A stretch of DNA of 64,000 nt, taken from the NCBI RefSeq assembly GCF_040829825.1, contig NZ_JBFOLH010000017.1, one strand, 5' to 3'. This document shows, piece by piece, positions 24,399-32,220 of the stretch. Within the stretch, counting starts at the first letter, position 1; every line of letters starts with the position of its first letter. A program made the translations under genes and the position numbers. The notes beneath the pieces were generated by a model. It did no database searches. It worked only from the letters and a program-made list of their open reading frames with translations, and was not told the origin of the DNA. Origin of the DNA: Leadbetterella sp040829825. GTDB taxonomy: Bacteria > Bacteroidota > Bacteroidia > Cytophagales > Spirosomataceae.

Positions 24399-25646
24399 AT
24401 GAAATTCAAAACCGCTTACTTACTACCCGCATTTTTATGCGCCCTTTTTTTTACTTCCTGCCGTTCGGAATCGAAGCAGGAGCAGGTTGAAGAAACCGTA
24501 ATAGATAAAACTCATGTCACCTGGGTGCCTGACATCACCGAAGCGCTGGCCAAGGCCAAAGCCACCGGCAAGCTCCTGTTTGTGGAGTGCTATTCGCCCA
24601 CCTGCCCCGTATGCCAGTCTATTGAACCGTTTTTCAGTGACCCGGAGGTGGCAGAGCGCTACAATACCGATTTTGTAAACTATAAGCTTGATGTGGGCGT
24701 GGCAGAGCAGGTGAAGTTCCTTGACGACAGGAACATCTGGCTGCCCAGCTTTCCGCAGTTCCTGTTCTTTGACGGTGACGGTCACCTGGTGCACCAGGGC
24801 GAGGTAACGGCCAATTCGGCGTCTCTCCTGGCCGTAGCTACCGATGCCAGAACGCCGGAAAGCCGTACGGGAAATTACAAAGCCCGTTTTGATAAAGGAG
24901 ACAGGGACTTTGATTTCCTGGTGAAATACGGGGTATATACCCGTCTCACAAAAGATACGACAGCCAACCGTAAAGTGGCCGATGCCTTATTCGAAGTGTT
25001 CCCGAAAGACCAGATAAGCAGTGAAACCAGCTGGGCGGCCACCAAAAAAGTGGTGACCAGCGTTGACAACGGCTTCTTTAAATATTGGATCAACCATATC
25101 CCGCAGGCCGCTGAACTGGAGAAAAAAGTGGGCCATGCCGGCCAGGAGCTTAATACCCTCGGCATTATTGTGCAAACCTCGGTGGCCAAAGACAGTAAGA
25201 CCTACGGTACGCAGAAGCTGGCGCAGGTAAAAGAGTATATCCGGAAAGTAGGGGGCGGAGAATACGCCGATACCTATGTTTGGGAACAGGAAGCCCTGGC
25301 TAACCTGCGCGAAGGAAAACCCGCAGCCGCCCTGGCCATAGGCCGCAATATGGCAGCGAAGTTTGCAAGCAGCGGCCCTTCACTGGTGTACATTACAAGG
25401 GTGTTTAACGATAATTTCCCGGATAACAGCTTCCTGCCTGTAGCCCGTGAATGGCTGAACACCGCCGGCCCCCTGGTGACCGAGCCTAACCAGAAAGCCG
25501 AATACCATTATGAGCTGGCCCGCCTGAGCCTGAAAGGCGGAGACAGGGCCGCTGCCGCCCAGCATGCCGGCGAGGCATTAAAGCTGGCAGGCTCTGCCGG
25601 TGCCGACCTGAAGAAATTTAATGACCTGGTGAACTCAGTGAAGTAG
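24399..25646 (+). CDS. Lipoprotein thioredoxin-fold protein, second of three paralogues
   Basis: The signal MKFKTAYLLPAFLCALFFTSC has a lipobox with Cys21, so this copy is membrane-anchored. The thioredoxin domain has CPVC (Cys69, Cys72) in CYSPTCPVCQSIEPFF, with an extra Cys64 just before. The helical C-terminal region (about 160-415) contains ETSWAATKKVVTSVDNGFFKYWINHIPQAAELEKK, matching both paralogues, and ends in an Ala-rich TPR-like stretch. It acts in the periplasm. The third gene starts 4 bp after its stop, so those two are one operon. Duplication followed by different anchoring suggests partners in separate places. Confidence 0.9.
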   Translation: MKFKTAYLLPAFLCALFFTSCRSESKQEQVEETVIDKTHVTWVPDITEALAKAKATGKLLFVECYSPTCPVCQSIEPFFSDPEVAERYNTDFVNYKLDVGVAEQVKFLDDRNIWLPSFPQFLFFDGDGHLVHQGEVTANSASLLAVATDARTPESRTGNYKARFDKGDRDFDFLVKYGVYTRLTKDTTANRKVADALFEVFPKDQISSETSWAATKKVVTSVDNGFFKYWINHIPQAAELEKKVGHAGQELNTLGIIVQTSVAKDSKTYGTQKLAQVKEYIRKVGGGEYADTYVWEQEALANLREGKPAAALAIGRNMAAKFASSGPSLVYITRVFNDNFPDNSFLPVAREWLNTAGPLVTEPNQKAEYHYELARLSLKGGDRAAAAQHAGEALKLAGSAGADLKKFNDLVNSVK

Positions 25647-25650
25647 ATAT

Positions 25651-26847
25651 ATGCGTATAACACTTTTTCTGATTATTTCGATAATTAGCATTTTCCCGGC
25701 GCCGGCCCAGGAAAAAGTGCAATGGGAACCCAACGTACAGCAGGCGCTTGACAAAGCGAAGGCCTCCGGGAAGCTGCTTTTTGTGGAAGCTTACCTGCCT
25801 ACCTGTCCGGCCTGCCAGGCTATGGAACCCAATTTTTCCGATAAGGAAGTAGCACGGAAATTCAATACGGGGTTTGTGAATTACAAGATGGACCTTAGCG
25901 TGGAAGGGGCCCGCAAGTTCCTGGACGACCGGAAGATCGAGATCCCGAGCTTCCCGCAGTTCCTCTTTTTTGACGGAGACGGCCGGCTGGTGCATCACGG
26001 GGAAGCCAACCCTACACCGGCTTCTGTGCTGGAGGTGGCTGAAGAAGCCCTGGATCCTGCACAATGGAGCTCTAATTACAGAACCCGGTTTGACCAGGGG
26101 TACCGTGATATGGCTTTCCTGGTGAAATTTGGGGCCTATACCCGTGTAAGTATGGACACGCTGTATAACCACAAGGTAGCAGACACCCTTTACGAACTGT
26201 TCCCGAAAGAAGACCTGGGCAGTAGCCTGAGCTGGTCGCTTACCAAACGGGTAGTGACCGATACGGATAACGGGTTTTTCAGGTACTGGATCGAGCATGT
26301 GCCCCGTGCGGCAGAGCTGGAAAAAGCGGGCGGACATCCCGGCTATGAAATGAATGCGCTGGGACTGATCGTGCAGCGTACGGTTTTCAGCCCGGCCAGT
26401 AAAAAATACAGCGTGGCGCAGGTGAATCTTCTGAAAGGCTATATGGAAAAGATAGGAGCAGGGCAGTATGTGGATACGTTTCTCTGGGAGCACAGCGCGC
26501 TGGCTTACCTGCGCGAGGGGAAAAAGGCCGAGGCACTGGCTGCCGGGGAAAAGGCCGCCGGGTTTTTCCGCGACAGCGGACCATCACTGATCTATGTCAC
26601 CCATATTTTTAACGATAATTTCCCGGATACGGGGTACATTGCATCGGCTACCGGTTGGCTGAACACAGCCCGGCCCCTGCTGAAAGACAATGCCTACCTG
26701 GCCGAATATCACTATGAGCTGAGCCGTTTAAATAAACGGGCCGGTGATATAGCAGAAGCCGGGAAAAATGCCACCGAAGCGCTGAGGCTGGCCCGCCTGG
26801 CCCAGATTAGCACAGACCGGTTTGAAGTGCTGGTCAATGGCCGTTAA
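25651..26847 (+). CDS. Secreted thioredoxin-fold protein, third of three paralogues
   Basis: A signal peptide (MRITLFLIISIISIFPAPAQ) leads to a thioredoxin domain with CPAC (Cys52, Cys55) in AYLPTCPACQAMEPNF. The 260-residue helical tail (SLSWSLTKRVVTDTDNGFFRYWIEHVPRAAELEKAGG) closely follows the second paralogue, and the end is again Ala-rich with TPR-like helices. It has no lipobox, in contrast to its upstream neighbour. It begins 4 bp after that gene's stop. It is convergent with cvfB, whose stop is 10 bp away. Reaction is presumed thiol-disulfide exchange in the periplasm. Confidence 0.9.
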   Translation: MRITLFLIISIISIFPAPAQEKVQWEPNVQQALDKAKASGKLLFVEAYLPTCPACQAMEPNFSDKEVARKFNTGFVNYKMDLSVEGARKFLDDRKIEIPSFPQFLFFDGDGRLVHHGEANPTPASVLEVAEEALDPAQWSSNYRTRFDQGYRDMAFLVKFGAYTRVSMDTLYNHKVADTLYELFPKEDLGSSLSWSLTKRVVTDTDNGFFRYWIEHVPRAAELEKAGGHPGYEMNALGLIVQRTVFSPASKKYSVAQVNLLKGYMEKIGAGQYVDTFLWEHSALAYLREGKKAEALAAGEKAAGFFRDSGPSLIYVTHIFNDNFPDTGYIASATGWLNTARPLLKDNAYLAEYHYELSRLNKRAGDIAEAGKNATEALRLARLAQISTDRFEVLVNGR

Positions 26848-26857
26848 GCATGTACGC

Positions 26858-27694
26858 TTAGTGCGCCTTTTGAACAGAGGCGTCGGAGAGCGTGATGAGG
26901 CCTTCGCGGTATAGTCCGCCTATGGCCTTTTTAAAAGCTTTTTTACTCATACCCAGCTGATCCTGTATATCTATGGGGTCTGAGGCATCGCTCAGGTGAA
27001 GTATGCCGCCGTTGCTTTCCAGCTTTTCCATAATTACACGGGCGTTTTCATCGCGTGCATTCAGGAAACCCAGGGGCTGAAGAGAAACATCGATCTTGCC
27101 GTCTTCCCGGATATTTTTTATGTAACCCGTGGTTTGATCGCCCCAGGCCAGCCGGCGGAAGATCTCATTTTCATAGACCAGGCCTTTGTAGCGGTTATTG
27201 ATGATGACATTGTACCCCAGGTCTGTTTTTTCATAGACCAGGATGTCTGCCTTCTGGTTTTCTTCCAGCTCGATGGTGTCGTTATTCTGAAAGAATTTAT
27301 TGATTTTGGCGGAGGCCACCAGGCGGTCGGTCTCTTCGTCAAGATAGAGGTAAACCGGTACCCATTGCCCGTTCTGAAGCTTATGGTTTTGCTCTTTAAA
27401 GGGCACGAACAGGTCTTTTTCCAGGCCCCAGTCCAGGAAGGCACCAATAGGCGATACCGCCACTACTTCGAGGATAGCAAACTGGTTGAGCAGGATAGCC
27501 GGGGTAAGGGTGGTAGCAATCAGGCGGTCTTCTGAGTCGCGGTAAATGAATACCTCAATTTCACCGCCCATTTCTATGTTCTCAGGAATGTATTTGTGAG
27601 GAAGAAGTACGTCATTGCCTTCTGCATCGCCCAGGTAAAGTCCTACGCTGGTGGCCCGTAAGACCTGGAGTGTGTTGTATTTGCCTACTTCCAT
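26858..27694 (-). CDS. cvfB: CvfB-like S1-domain RNA-binding protein
   Basis: A 278-residue protein with tandem S1-like beta-barrels (about 1-65, 66-135 and 140-210) and a C-terminal winged helix (ILHLSDASDPIDIQDQLGMSKKAFKKAIGGLYREGLITL). This is the layout of Staphylococcus CvfB/YitL. It likely binds RNA in the cytoplasm and affects gene expression. The ATG at 27694 (MEVGKYNTLQV) is chosen over a TTG nine codons upstream because a -7-like TATCTTTA lies right before it. It is downstream of the peroxiredoxin gene on the same strand, with the 29-bp inverted repeat in between. Confidence 0.88.
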   Translation of the reverse strand: MEVGKYNTLQVLRATSVGLYLGDAEGNDVLLPHKYIPENIEMGGEIEVFIYRDSEDRLIATTLTPAILLNQFAILEVVAVSPIGAFLDWGLEKDLFVPFKEQNHKLQNGQWVPVYLYLDEETDRLVASAKINKFFQNNDTIELEENQKADILVYEKTDLGYNVIINNRYKGLVYENEIFRRLAWGDQTTGYIKNIREDGKIDVSLQPLGFLNARDENARVIMEKLESNGGILHLSDASDPIDIQDQLGMSKKAFKKAIGGLYREGLITLSDASVQKAH

Positions 27695-27710
27695 ACGCTT
27701 GTTTTGGATG

Positions 27711-27718
27711 TAAAGATA
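27711..27718 (-). promoter_or_regulatory. -7-like element for cvfB
   Basis: On the minus strand TATCTTTA (27718-27711) fits TAnnTTTG at 7 of 8 positions and lies 16 bp upstream of the ATG at 27694. This supports that start rather than the TTG at 27721. Confidence 0.5.
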
Positions 27719-27740
27719 CAACGGGAGAGCAGATAGTAGT

Positions 27741-27816
27741 TAAAAACTAAAAGTTAAAAGTTAAAAGTTGCGGAACAATTGTACATTAACTTTTAACTTT
27801 TAACTTTTAGTTTTTA
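27741..27816. repeat. Perfect 29-bp inverted repeat between peroxiredoxin and cvfB
   Basis: The arms are 27741-27769 and 27788-27816, exact reverse complements, made of AGTTAAA-type words; the loop is 18 bases. It starts 9 bp after the peroxiredoxin stop codon on the minus strand. It can serve as a terminator-like hairpin, but the arms are AT-only-like and repeated, so it may be an interspersed element. Confidence 0.85.
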
Positions 27817-27825
27817 GCTTTTAAC

Positions 27826-28464
27826 TTAATCCACGTTCGGTTGCGGTGTATAACGCAGATACGGCTTCACCTCTTTCACGCCTTTCGGGAATTTCTTGAT
27901 GGCATCTTCCGTAGAGATAGACGGAGATACGATCGTGTCTTCTCCCTGTTTCCAGTCAGCCGGTGTAGCTACCGAATAATTGGAGGTCAGCTGGATGGAG
28001 TCTACTACCCGGAGAATCTCCTGGAAATTCCGGCCGGTAGAGGCAGGATAGGTTAAGGTCAGCTTGATCTTCTTATCGGGCCCGATAATAAATACCGATC
28101 TCACTGTGGCTTTTTCTGAAGCGTTCGGGTGAATCATATCGTAGAGTTCGGCTACCTTGCGTCCCTCGTCGGCAATAATAGGAAAATTGAATTTAACGTT
28201 GTTAACTTCTTCGATATCCGGGATCCAGCGACGGTGAGAATCCAGGTCATCCACTGAAACGGCGATTATTTTTACGCCCCGCTTGGCAAAATCGTCTTTC
28301 AACAGAGCCGTCATTCCCAGCTCTGTCGTACAAACAGGTGTGAAGTCTGCAGGGTGAGAAAACAGCAATCCCCAGGAATCGCCGAGCCATTCGTGAAAAC
28401 TGATCTGACCGTCAGTGGTATTCGCTGTAAAGTCAGGTGCAGTATCTCCAAGTCTAAGTGACAT
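27826..28464 (-). CDS. 1-Cys peroxiredoxin (Prx6 type)
   Basis: A 212-residue peroxidase. The active-site block HPADFTPVCTTELG has the peroxidatic Cys45, with Pro, Thr and the conserved Arg (RSVFIIGPDKK) of peroxiredoxins. The long C-terminus (about 165-212, WKQGEDTIVSPSISTEDAIKKFPKGVKEVKPYLRYTPQP) is characteristic of the Prx6 subfamily. No resolving Cys is present, so it depends on an external thiol. It reduces H2O2 and organic peroxides in the cytoplasm. A promoter with a palindrome in its spacer lies just upstream, suggesting control by a redox-responsive repressor. Start ATG at 28464 is secure. Confidence 0.96.
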   Translation of the reverse strand: MSLRLGDTAPDFTANTTDGQISFHEWLGDSWGLLFSHPADFTPVCTTELGMTALLKDDFAKRGVKIIAVSVDDLDSHRRWIPDIEEVNNVKFNFPIIADEGRKVAELYDMIHPNASEKATVRSVFIIGPDKKIKLTLTYPASTGRNFQEILRVVDSIQLTSNYSVATPADWKQGEDTIVSPSISTEDAIKKFPKGVKEVKPYLRYTPQPNVD

Positions 28465-28489
28465 AATGTTGAAAATTTTGATTTAACAA

Positions 28490-28520
28490 TTAAACTACCA
28501 GTTTGGTAGACTAATGCAAA
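28490..28520 (-). promoter_or_regulatory. Peroxiredoxin promoter with embedded palindrome
   Basis: On the minus strand TTTG (28520-28517), a 19-base spacer and TAGTTTAA (28497-28490) fit a Bacteroidota -33/-7 promoter. CTACCA-GTT-TGGTAG at 28495-28509 is a perfect 6-bp-arm palindrome (3-bp centre) that overlaps the spacer and -7 box. It is placed to block RNA polymerase, as a TetR- or MarR-type operator would. Confidence 0.6.
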
Positions 28521-28594
28521 TAACGCGATTATTTTTAAGAAAGCCCTGAAAAAATAAAATTATTTCCGATTTTTACTTTTTAAACTAACCGTTA

Positions 28595-29221
28595 ATGCTT
28601 GAGACCCGTTCGTTGGAGTTCCACTACGGCGAATCCGCCCGTTTTGACTTTCCGGATGTCCGCTGCGCTTCAGGAGAAACCCTGCTGATATTGGGAAATT
28701 CGGGTTCCGGGAAGACCACCTTCCTTAACCTGATGGCTCTTCTGCTGATGCCTGCCAGAGGCGAGGTGCAGATCAACGGAACCCGCACCACCACCCTCCC
28801 GTTAAGTGCGCTTCCGGGTTTTCGTGCCCGGAATATCGGCCTGGTATTCCAGAAACCCTATTTCGTCAATGCCCTGAATGTCAAAGATAACCTTTTAATG
28901 GCCAATTATTTTGCCGGTAACCCGCCCGATAAGGCGAGGGTAGACCACCTGGCAGACTCGTTGGGCTTTTCGGCCCTGCTTCACAAAAGAATCACCGAGC
29001 TCAGCGGCGGCGAGCAGCAGCGGGTAGGCATTGCCCGGGCGCTGATGAATTCGGCCAGCCTGATCCTGGCCGATGAGCCCACTTCTGCACTCGACGACCT
29101 GAACTGCCGGAAGGTGGCCGATTTGCTGGAGGTGCAGGCCAAAGAAAACGGGGCCGCACTGGTCATCGTTACCCACGATCAACGTTTGAAAACCCGGTTT
29201 CCGAATCAAATTACTTTGTAA
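28595..29221 (+). CDS. ABC transporter ATP-binding protein (MacB/LolD type)
   Basis: A 208-residue ATPase with Walker A GNSGSGKTT (residues 34-42), the signature LSGGEQQRVGIARAL, Walker B LILADEPTSALD and the H-loop VTHD. It is shorter than most MacB-type ATPases (about 220-230 residues) because of a short N-terminus. The permease gene starts 2 bp after its stop and a DUF3299 gene follows, so the three form one transporter. In Pseudomonas aeruginosa a similar gene set (ATPase, FtsX-like permease, DUF3299, with a His-rich protein; PA4063-PA4066 as I recall) is controlled by zinc. Zinc handling here is by analogy only. Confidence 0.9.
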   Translation: MLETRSLEFHYGESARFDFPDVRCASGETLLILGNSGSGKTTFLNLMALLLMPARGEVQINGTRTTTLPLSALPGFRARNIGLVFQKPYFVNALNVKDNLLMANYFAGNPPDKARVDHLADSLGFSALLHKRITELSGGEQQRVGIARALMNSASLILADEPTSALDDLNCRKVADLLEVQAKENGAALVIVTHDQRLKTRFPNQITL

Positions 29222-29223
29222 TC

Positions 29224-30450
29224 ATGCTGCTGAAAATAGTCTGGAAAAATATAGTTGATAAGAAGCTGAACAGTATCCTGGCCGTTTTGCTCATGGCTTT
29301 CGGTATTGGCATTATCTCCCTGCTTATTACCGTGGGGAAACAGCTCCAGGATAAATTTGCCAAGAATATCTCGGGAGTTGATATGGTGGTAGGCGCCAAG
29401 GGCAGTCCCCTGCAGCTTATCCTTTCGGGTGTGTACCAGATTGATTCCCCCACAGGGAATATCGCCCTTAGCGAGCTGGATATGCTCCGTACCAACCCGC
29501 TGGTGAAAGAGGTGATCCCGCTTTCGATGGGCGACAATTACCAAGGCTACCGGATTGTGGGCAGCAATGAAAAATACCTGCAGCACTTTAAAGCCGAACT
29601 GACTCAGGGACGTGTTTTTGAGCGACCCATGGAAGTAGTTGTGGGGGCCACGGTAGCGCGTAACCTGGAGCTGAAGCTGAACGACACGTTTGCCAGCTCG
29701 CACGGGTACGATAAAGAAGGGCATACGCATGAAGATCAGCGCTATACCGTGGTGGGTATCCTGGATTATACCAACTCGGTGCTGGATAACCTGCTGGTAA
29801 GCAACCTGGAAAGTGTATGGCAGGTTCATGCCGGGCATGAGGAGCACGGAGATCATGAGGAGCCAGACGGGCATGATGAGCACGGGGAAGAAGATGCTGG
29901 CCATGAGCCGGAGGTCACCTGTGCCCTGGTCAAGTTCCGTTCGCCCATGGGCATGATGTCACTGCCCCGGCTGATCAACCAGAATACCAAAATGCAGGCC
30001 GCTTTGCCGGCCATTGAAGTCAACCGGCTTTTTGAGCTGATGGGGATTGGAATGGATGCCGTGAAGGCCCTGGCCGCTGCCATTATGCTCATCAGCGGGG
30101 TGAGTGTTTTTATTACCCTCTTCAATGCGCTTAAAGAAAGAAAATACGAGCTGGCCCTGATGCTTTCTATGGGTGGAACACGGATTAAGCTGTTTTTCAT
30201 GCTCCTGCTGGAAGGGATCTTCCTGGCATTGTCAGGATATGTATTGGGTATACTTTTCAGCAGAACGGGCCTGTGGCTGGCCTCAGGTGCCCTGAAAAGA
30301 GGGTATAATTATAGCCTGCAGCAGCAATTCCTCCAGAAAGAGGAAATTTATTTGCTCGTATTAGCGTTATGCATAGGTATAGTTGCAGCCGTTATTCCTT
30401 CATCGGGAATTTATAAAATTAATATTTCAAAAACTTTAGCAAATGAGTAA
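29224..30450 (+). CDS. FtsX/MacB-like ABC permease with His-rich periplasmic loop
   Basis: A 408-residue permease with one N-terminal helix (about 18-38), a large periplasmic domain and three C-terminal helices (about 275-300, 322-345 and 373-395), the MacB/FtsX layout. The periplasmic part ends with a loop of 29 residues (202-230, bases 29827-29913) holding seven His and many Asp and Glu, in the pattern HAGHEEHGDHEE. A shorter His cluster (SSHGYDKEGHTHED) lies near residue 160. Such loops bind Zn2+ or Cu2+. It starts 2 bp after the ATPase gene; the DUF3299 gene overlaps its last 8 bases. The transported compound is not known; metal delivery or metal-complex export is inferred. Confidence 0.88.
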   Translation: MLLKIVWKNIVDKKLNSILAVLLMAFGIGIISLLITVGKQLQDKFAKNISGVDMVVGAKGSPLQLILSGVYQIDSPTGNIALSELDMLRTNPLVKEVIPLSMGDNYQGYRIVGSNEKYLQHFKAELTQGRVFERPMEVVVGATVARNLELKLNDTFASSHGYDKEGHTHEDQRYTVVGILDYTNSVLDNLLVSNLESVWQVHAGHEEHGDHEEPDGHDEHGEEDAGHEPEVTCALVKFRSPMGMMSLPRLINQNTKMQAALPAIEVNRLFELMGIGMDAVKALAAAIMLISGVSVFITLFNALKERKYELALMLSMGGTRIKLFFMLLLEGIFLALSGYVLGILFSRTGLWLASGALKRGYNYSLQQQFLQKEEIYLLVLALCIGIVAAVIPSSGIYKINISKTLANE

Positions 30451-30877
30451 AAAGCTGATTTTGTCCCTGTTATTCGTGCCGGCCGTAGTGTTTGCCGCTA
30501 ACCCCGTTAAGATAACCTGGGAACAGTTAAGTGATGTTACCTTTAAAAAGAAATGGAATGCTACCGAGAACATGTTCCTGCTGGAGCCGCAGTTCGGACC
30601 CAAAGTGCTCGAATTGAAAGGGAAGGAGGTGCAGCTGGGCGGTTATATGATCCCTGTAGATGTGGATGCCAACTATTATGTTCTGTCTTCTAACCCGTTT
30701 GCTTCCTGTTTTTTCTGCGGCGGGGCAGGCCCGGAATCGGTGGTCTCGATCAAATTTAAGAAAGTGACCAAAAGATTTAATACCGATGATAAGGTAACCA
30801 TTAAGGGAATCCTGCGTCTCAATGTAGATGATATCAATGATCTGAATTATATATTGGAAGGGGCGGAGGTGCTTTAA
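30443..30877 (+). CDS. DUF3299-like secreted protein
   Basis: A 144-residue protein with a signal peptide (MSKKLILSLLFVPAVVFA) and an OB-like beta-fold. GKEVQLGGYMIPVDVDANYYVLSSNPFASCFFCGGAGPES is the family hallmark, with Cys89 and Cys92 in a CFFC pair that could bind a metal or form a disulfide. The last part (KVTIKGILRLNVDDINDLNYILEGAEV) closes the barrel. It overlaps the permease stop by 8 bases, showing translational coupling. It is the third gene of the ABC operon and should act in the periplasm. The same DUF sits with equivalent ABC genes in other phyla, consistent with a conserved metal-related module. Confidence 0.85.
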   Translation: MSKKLILSLLFVPAVVFAANPVKITWEQLSDVTFKKKWNATENMFLLEPQFGPKVLELKGKEVQLGGYMIPVDVDANYYVLSSNPFASCFFCGGAGPESVVSIKFKKVTKRFNTDDKVTIKGILRLNVDDINDLNYILEGAEVL

Positions 30878-30975
30878 TTCCGGGTGGAAAGTTGGAAGTA
30901 GAAAGTTCCGGGTGGAGAGTTCCGGGTGGAAAGTTGGAAGTAGAGAGTTCCGAGTAGAGAGTTCCGGGTGGAAAG
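30878..30975 (+). repeat. Seven tandem 14-bp units (TTCCGGGTGGAAAG type) after the DUF3299 stop
   Basis: The array begins with the base after the stop codon (TAA, 30875-30877) and runs for seven units of 14 bp, in variants such as TTCCGGGTGGAAAG, TTGGAAGTAGAAAG and TTCCGAGTAGAGAG. Three-unit blocks repeat with a 42-bp period. It is one of four AGTTCCGAGT-type loci in the window. Confidence 0.92.
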
Positions 30976-31029
30976 TAGGTGTCGCCTTTTTGCTCGGATA
31001 TACATGGCGAACTTTTATTCGACAGGATG

Positions 31030-31098
31030 TGACCCCGAAGGGGTCAAATATTTGTAGAATACAGGTAGCACCCGGCACGACCGACCCCGAAGGGGTCG
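31030..31098. repeat. Two GACCCCGAAGGGGTC hairpins
   Basis: TGACCCC-GAA-GGGGTCA at 31030-31046 and CGACCCC-GAA-GGGGTCG at 31082-31098 are near-identical 17-base palindromes with a 3-base loop, 52 bp apart. Between them is AATATTTGTAGAA. The repeated unit looks like a short interspersed palindromic element; neither copy has a U-run. They lie in the gap before the barrel gene at 31203. Confidence 0.75.
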
Positions 31099-31202
31099 AA
31101 TAGGGGGGATTAACGCTGTTTTCGTTAAAAAGTTAAATTTCCCGGTAACCGGATAAAGAATACAACACAAAATTTTTGGTTTTACATATTAACATAAACG
31201 GT

Positions 31203-31739
31203 ATGAATAAGAAGCTTTTCCTGCTTGTTGCTTTTTTGGGAATAGGTATAAGCACTTCTTTTGCGCAAAATTATAATAACTGGGCGGTAGGCCTTAAAGT
31301 AGGTGAGCCGGTAGGCCTGAACGTTAGGAAATACTTTGACGGCGGTTCCAAGAACGTAGACGTCAATTTCGGTACGTACGGCTTTTTGTGGGGCCGCACC
31401 CGGGAATACAACAAAAAGCCTTACTACAACCAGACCGGCCTGATGGTGCAGGGAATTTTCCACTGGAACAAGCAGCTGGGGTCGGCTGAACGCTTCCAGG
31501 TGTATTACGGTTTCGGCGGACAGGTGAATTCCCGCAAAACCGTGCCGCCGGTAGGAAACAATGTAGCCCAGAAACAGATTTCGCTGGGAGGGGTGCTGAA
31601 CAGTGGTTTGGAGTATAGTCTGCCGCAGAATGACCTGAGCATTTTTGCTGACCTGGGCCTGTATGTGGAGCTGGCTCCGAAGATCCTCTATATGGCTGTA
31701 CCCGCCAATGTGGGTGTAAGATTAAATATTGGCAGGTAA
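31203..31739 (+). CDS. Predicted outer-membrane beta-barrel protein
   Basis: The ATG at 31203 gives MNKKLFLLVAFLGIGISTSFAQ, a clear signal peptide; an upstream in-frame ATG nine codons earlier spoils it. The 157-residue mature part alternates hydrophobic and polar residues (AVGLKVGEPVGLNVRKYF, VDVNFGTYGFLWGR, LMVQGIFHWNKQL) and ends with VGVRLNIGR, as in small 8-stranded barrels. I do not recognise a named family. It is a single gene, with the LytTR protein 52 bp downstream on the same strand, which could be co-transcribed. A role in the outer membrane is inferred from the fold only. Confidence 0.75.
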   Translation: MNKKLFLLVAFLGIGISTSFAQNYNNWAVGLKVGEPVGLNVRKYFDGGSKNVDVNFGTYGFLWGRTREYNKKPYYNQTGLMVQGIFHWNKQLGSAERFQVYYGFGGQVNSRKTVPPVGNNVAQKQISLGGVLNSGLEYSLPQNDLSIFADLGLYVELAPKILYMAVPANVGVRLNIGR

Positions 31740-31791
31740 TTCCAACCTTTTGGACGGGCATTTAGTCTATATACTAAAAGCCCCTCCAACT

Positions 31792-32118
31792 ATGGATAAA
31801 ATCAGACTTGTAAGAAACACGACCGTCCCGGCAGAGTCGGTGATTTATCTGAAAGCGGAATCAAACTATTCAGAAGTTTTTTTCGCAGACGGAACCGTGA
31901 TGACCTTGTCCAAAACATTAAAGCGGCTGGAGCCGCTGCTGCGGCCTTTCGGTTTTTTCAGGCCGCATAAATCCTTCCTGATCAATCCCAGTCATGTGGT
32001 ATCCACTTCGGTATACGAAGACCGTCCGAATATTGTGCTGTCCAATAATCACCAGGTAGAAATAAGCCGGAGGCGGAAGAACGATATCCTGGAGATCCGC
32101 CGGAATAAGCTGATCTGA
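31792..32118 (+). CDS. Stand-alone LytTR DNA-binding protein
   Basis: The ATG at 31792 (MDKIRLVRNTTVPAESVIYLKAESNYSEVFF) starts a 108-residue protein made only of a LytTR domain. The blocks YLKAESNYSEVFFADG, TLKRLEPLL and FFRPHKSFLINPSHV are the DNA-contact and core segments of the LytTR fold. No receiver or kinase domain is attached. Most LytTR proteins regulate transcription from two-component systems; stand-alone ones are known in Bacteroidota. Its target is unknown. The 21 codons upstream in frame lack any domain and are not used. It is followed by a bidirectional terminator and convergent gltA. Confidence 0.9.
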   Translation: MDKIRLVRNTTVPAESVIYLKAESNYSEVFFADGTVMTLSKTLKRLEPLLRPFGFFRPHKSFLINPSHVVSTSVYEDRPNIVLSNNHQVEISRRRKNDILEIRRNKLI

Positions 32119-32160
32119 GGTCGGGTTTTGGAGTGTGATACGTTGGTATTCCGATAAAAT

Positions 32161-32188
32161 AAAAGCGAGTCAAAACTGACCCGCTTTT
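32161..32188. terminator. Bidirectional terminator between LytTR gene and gltA
   Basis: AAAAGCGAGTCA (32161-32172) pairs with TGACCCGCTTTT (32177-32188) at 11 of 12 positions, with a 4-base loop. U-rich bases follow on both strands, so it should end the converging LytTR and citrate synthase transcripts. Confidence 0.8.
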
Positions 32189-32220
32189 ATATTGAATTAT
32201 TCTCTAAAACCGATGATCAT

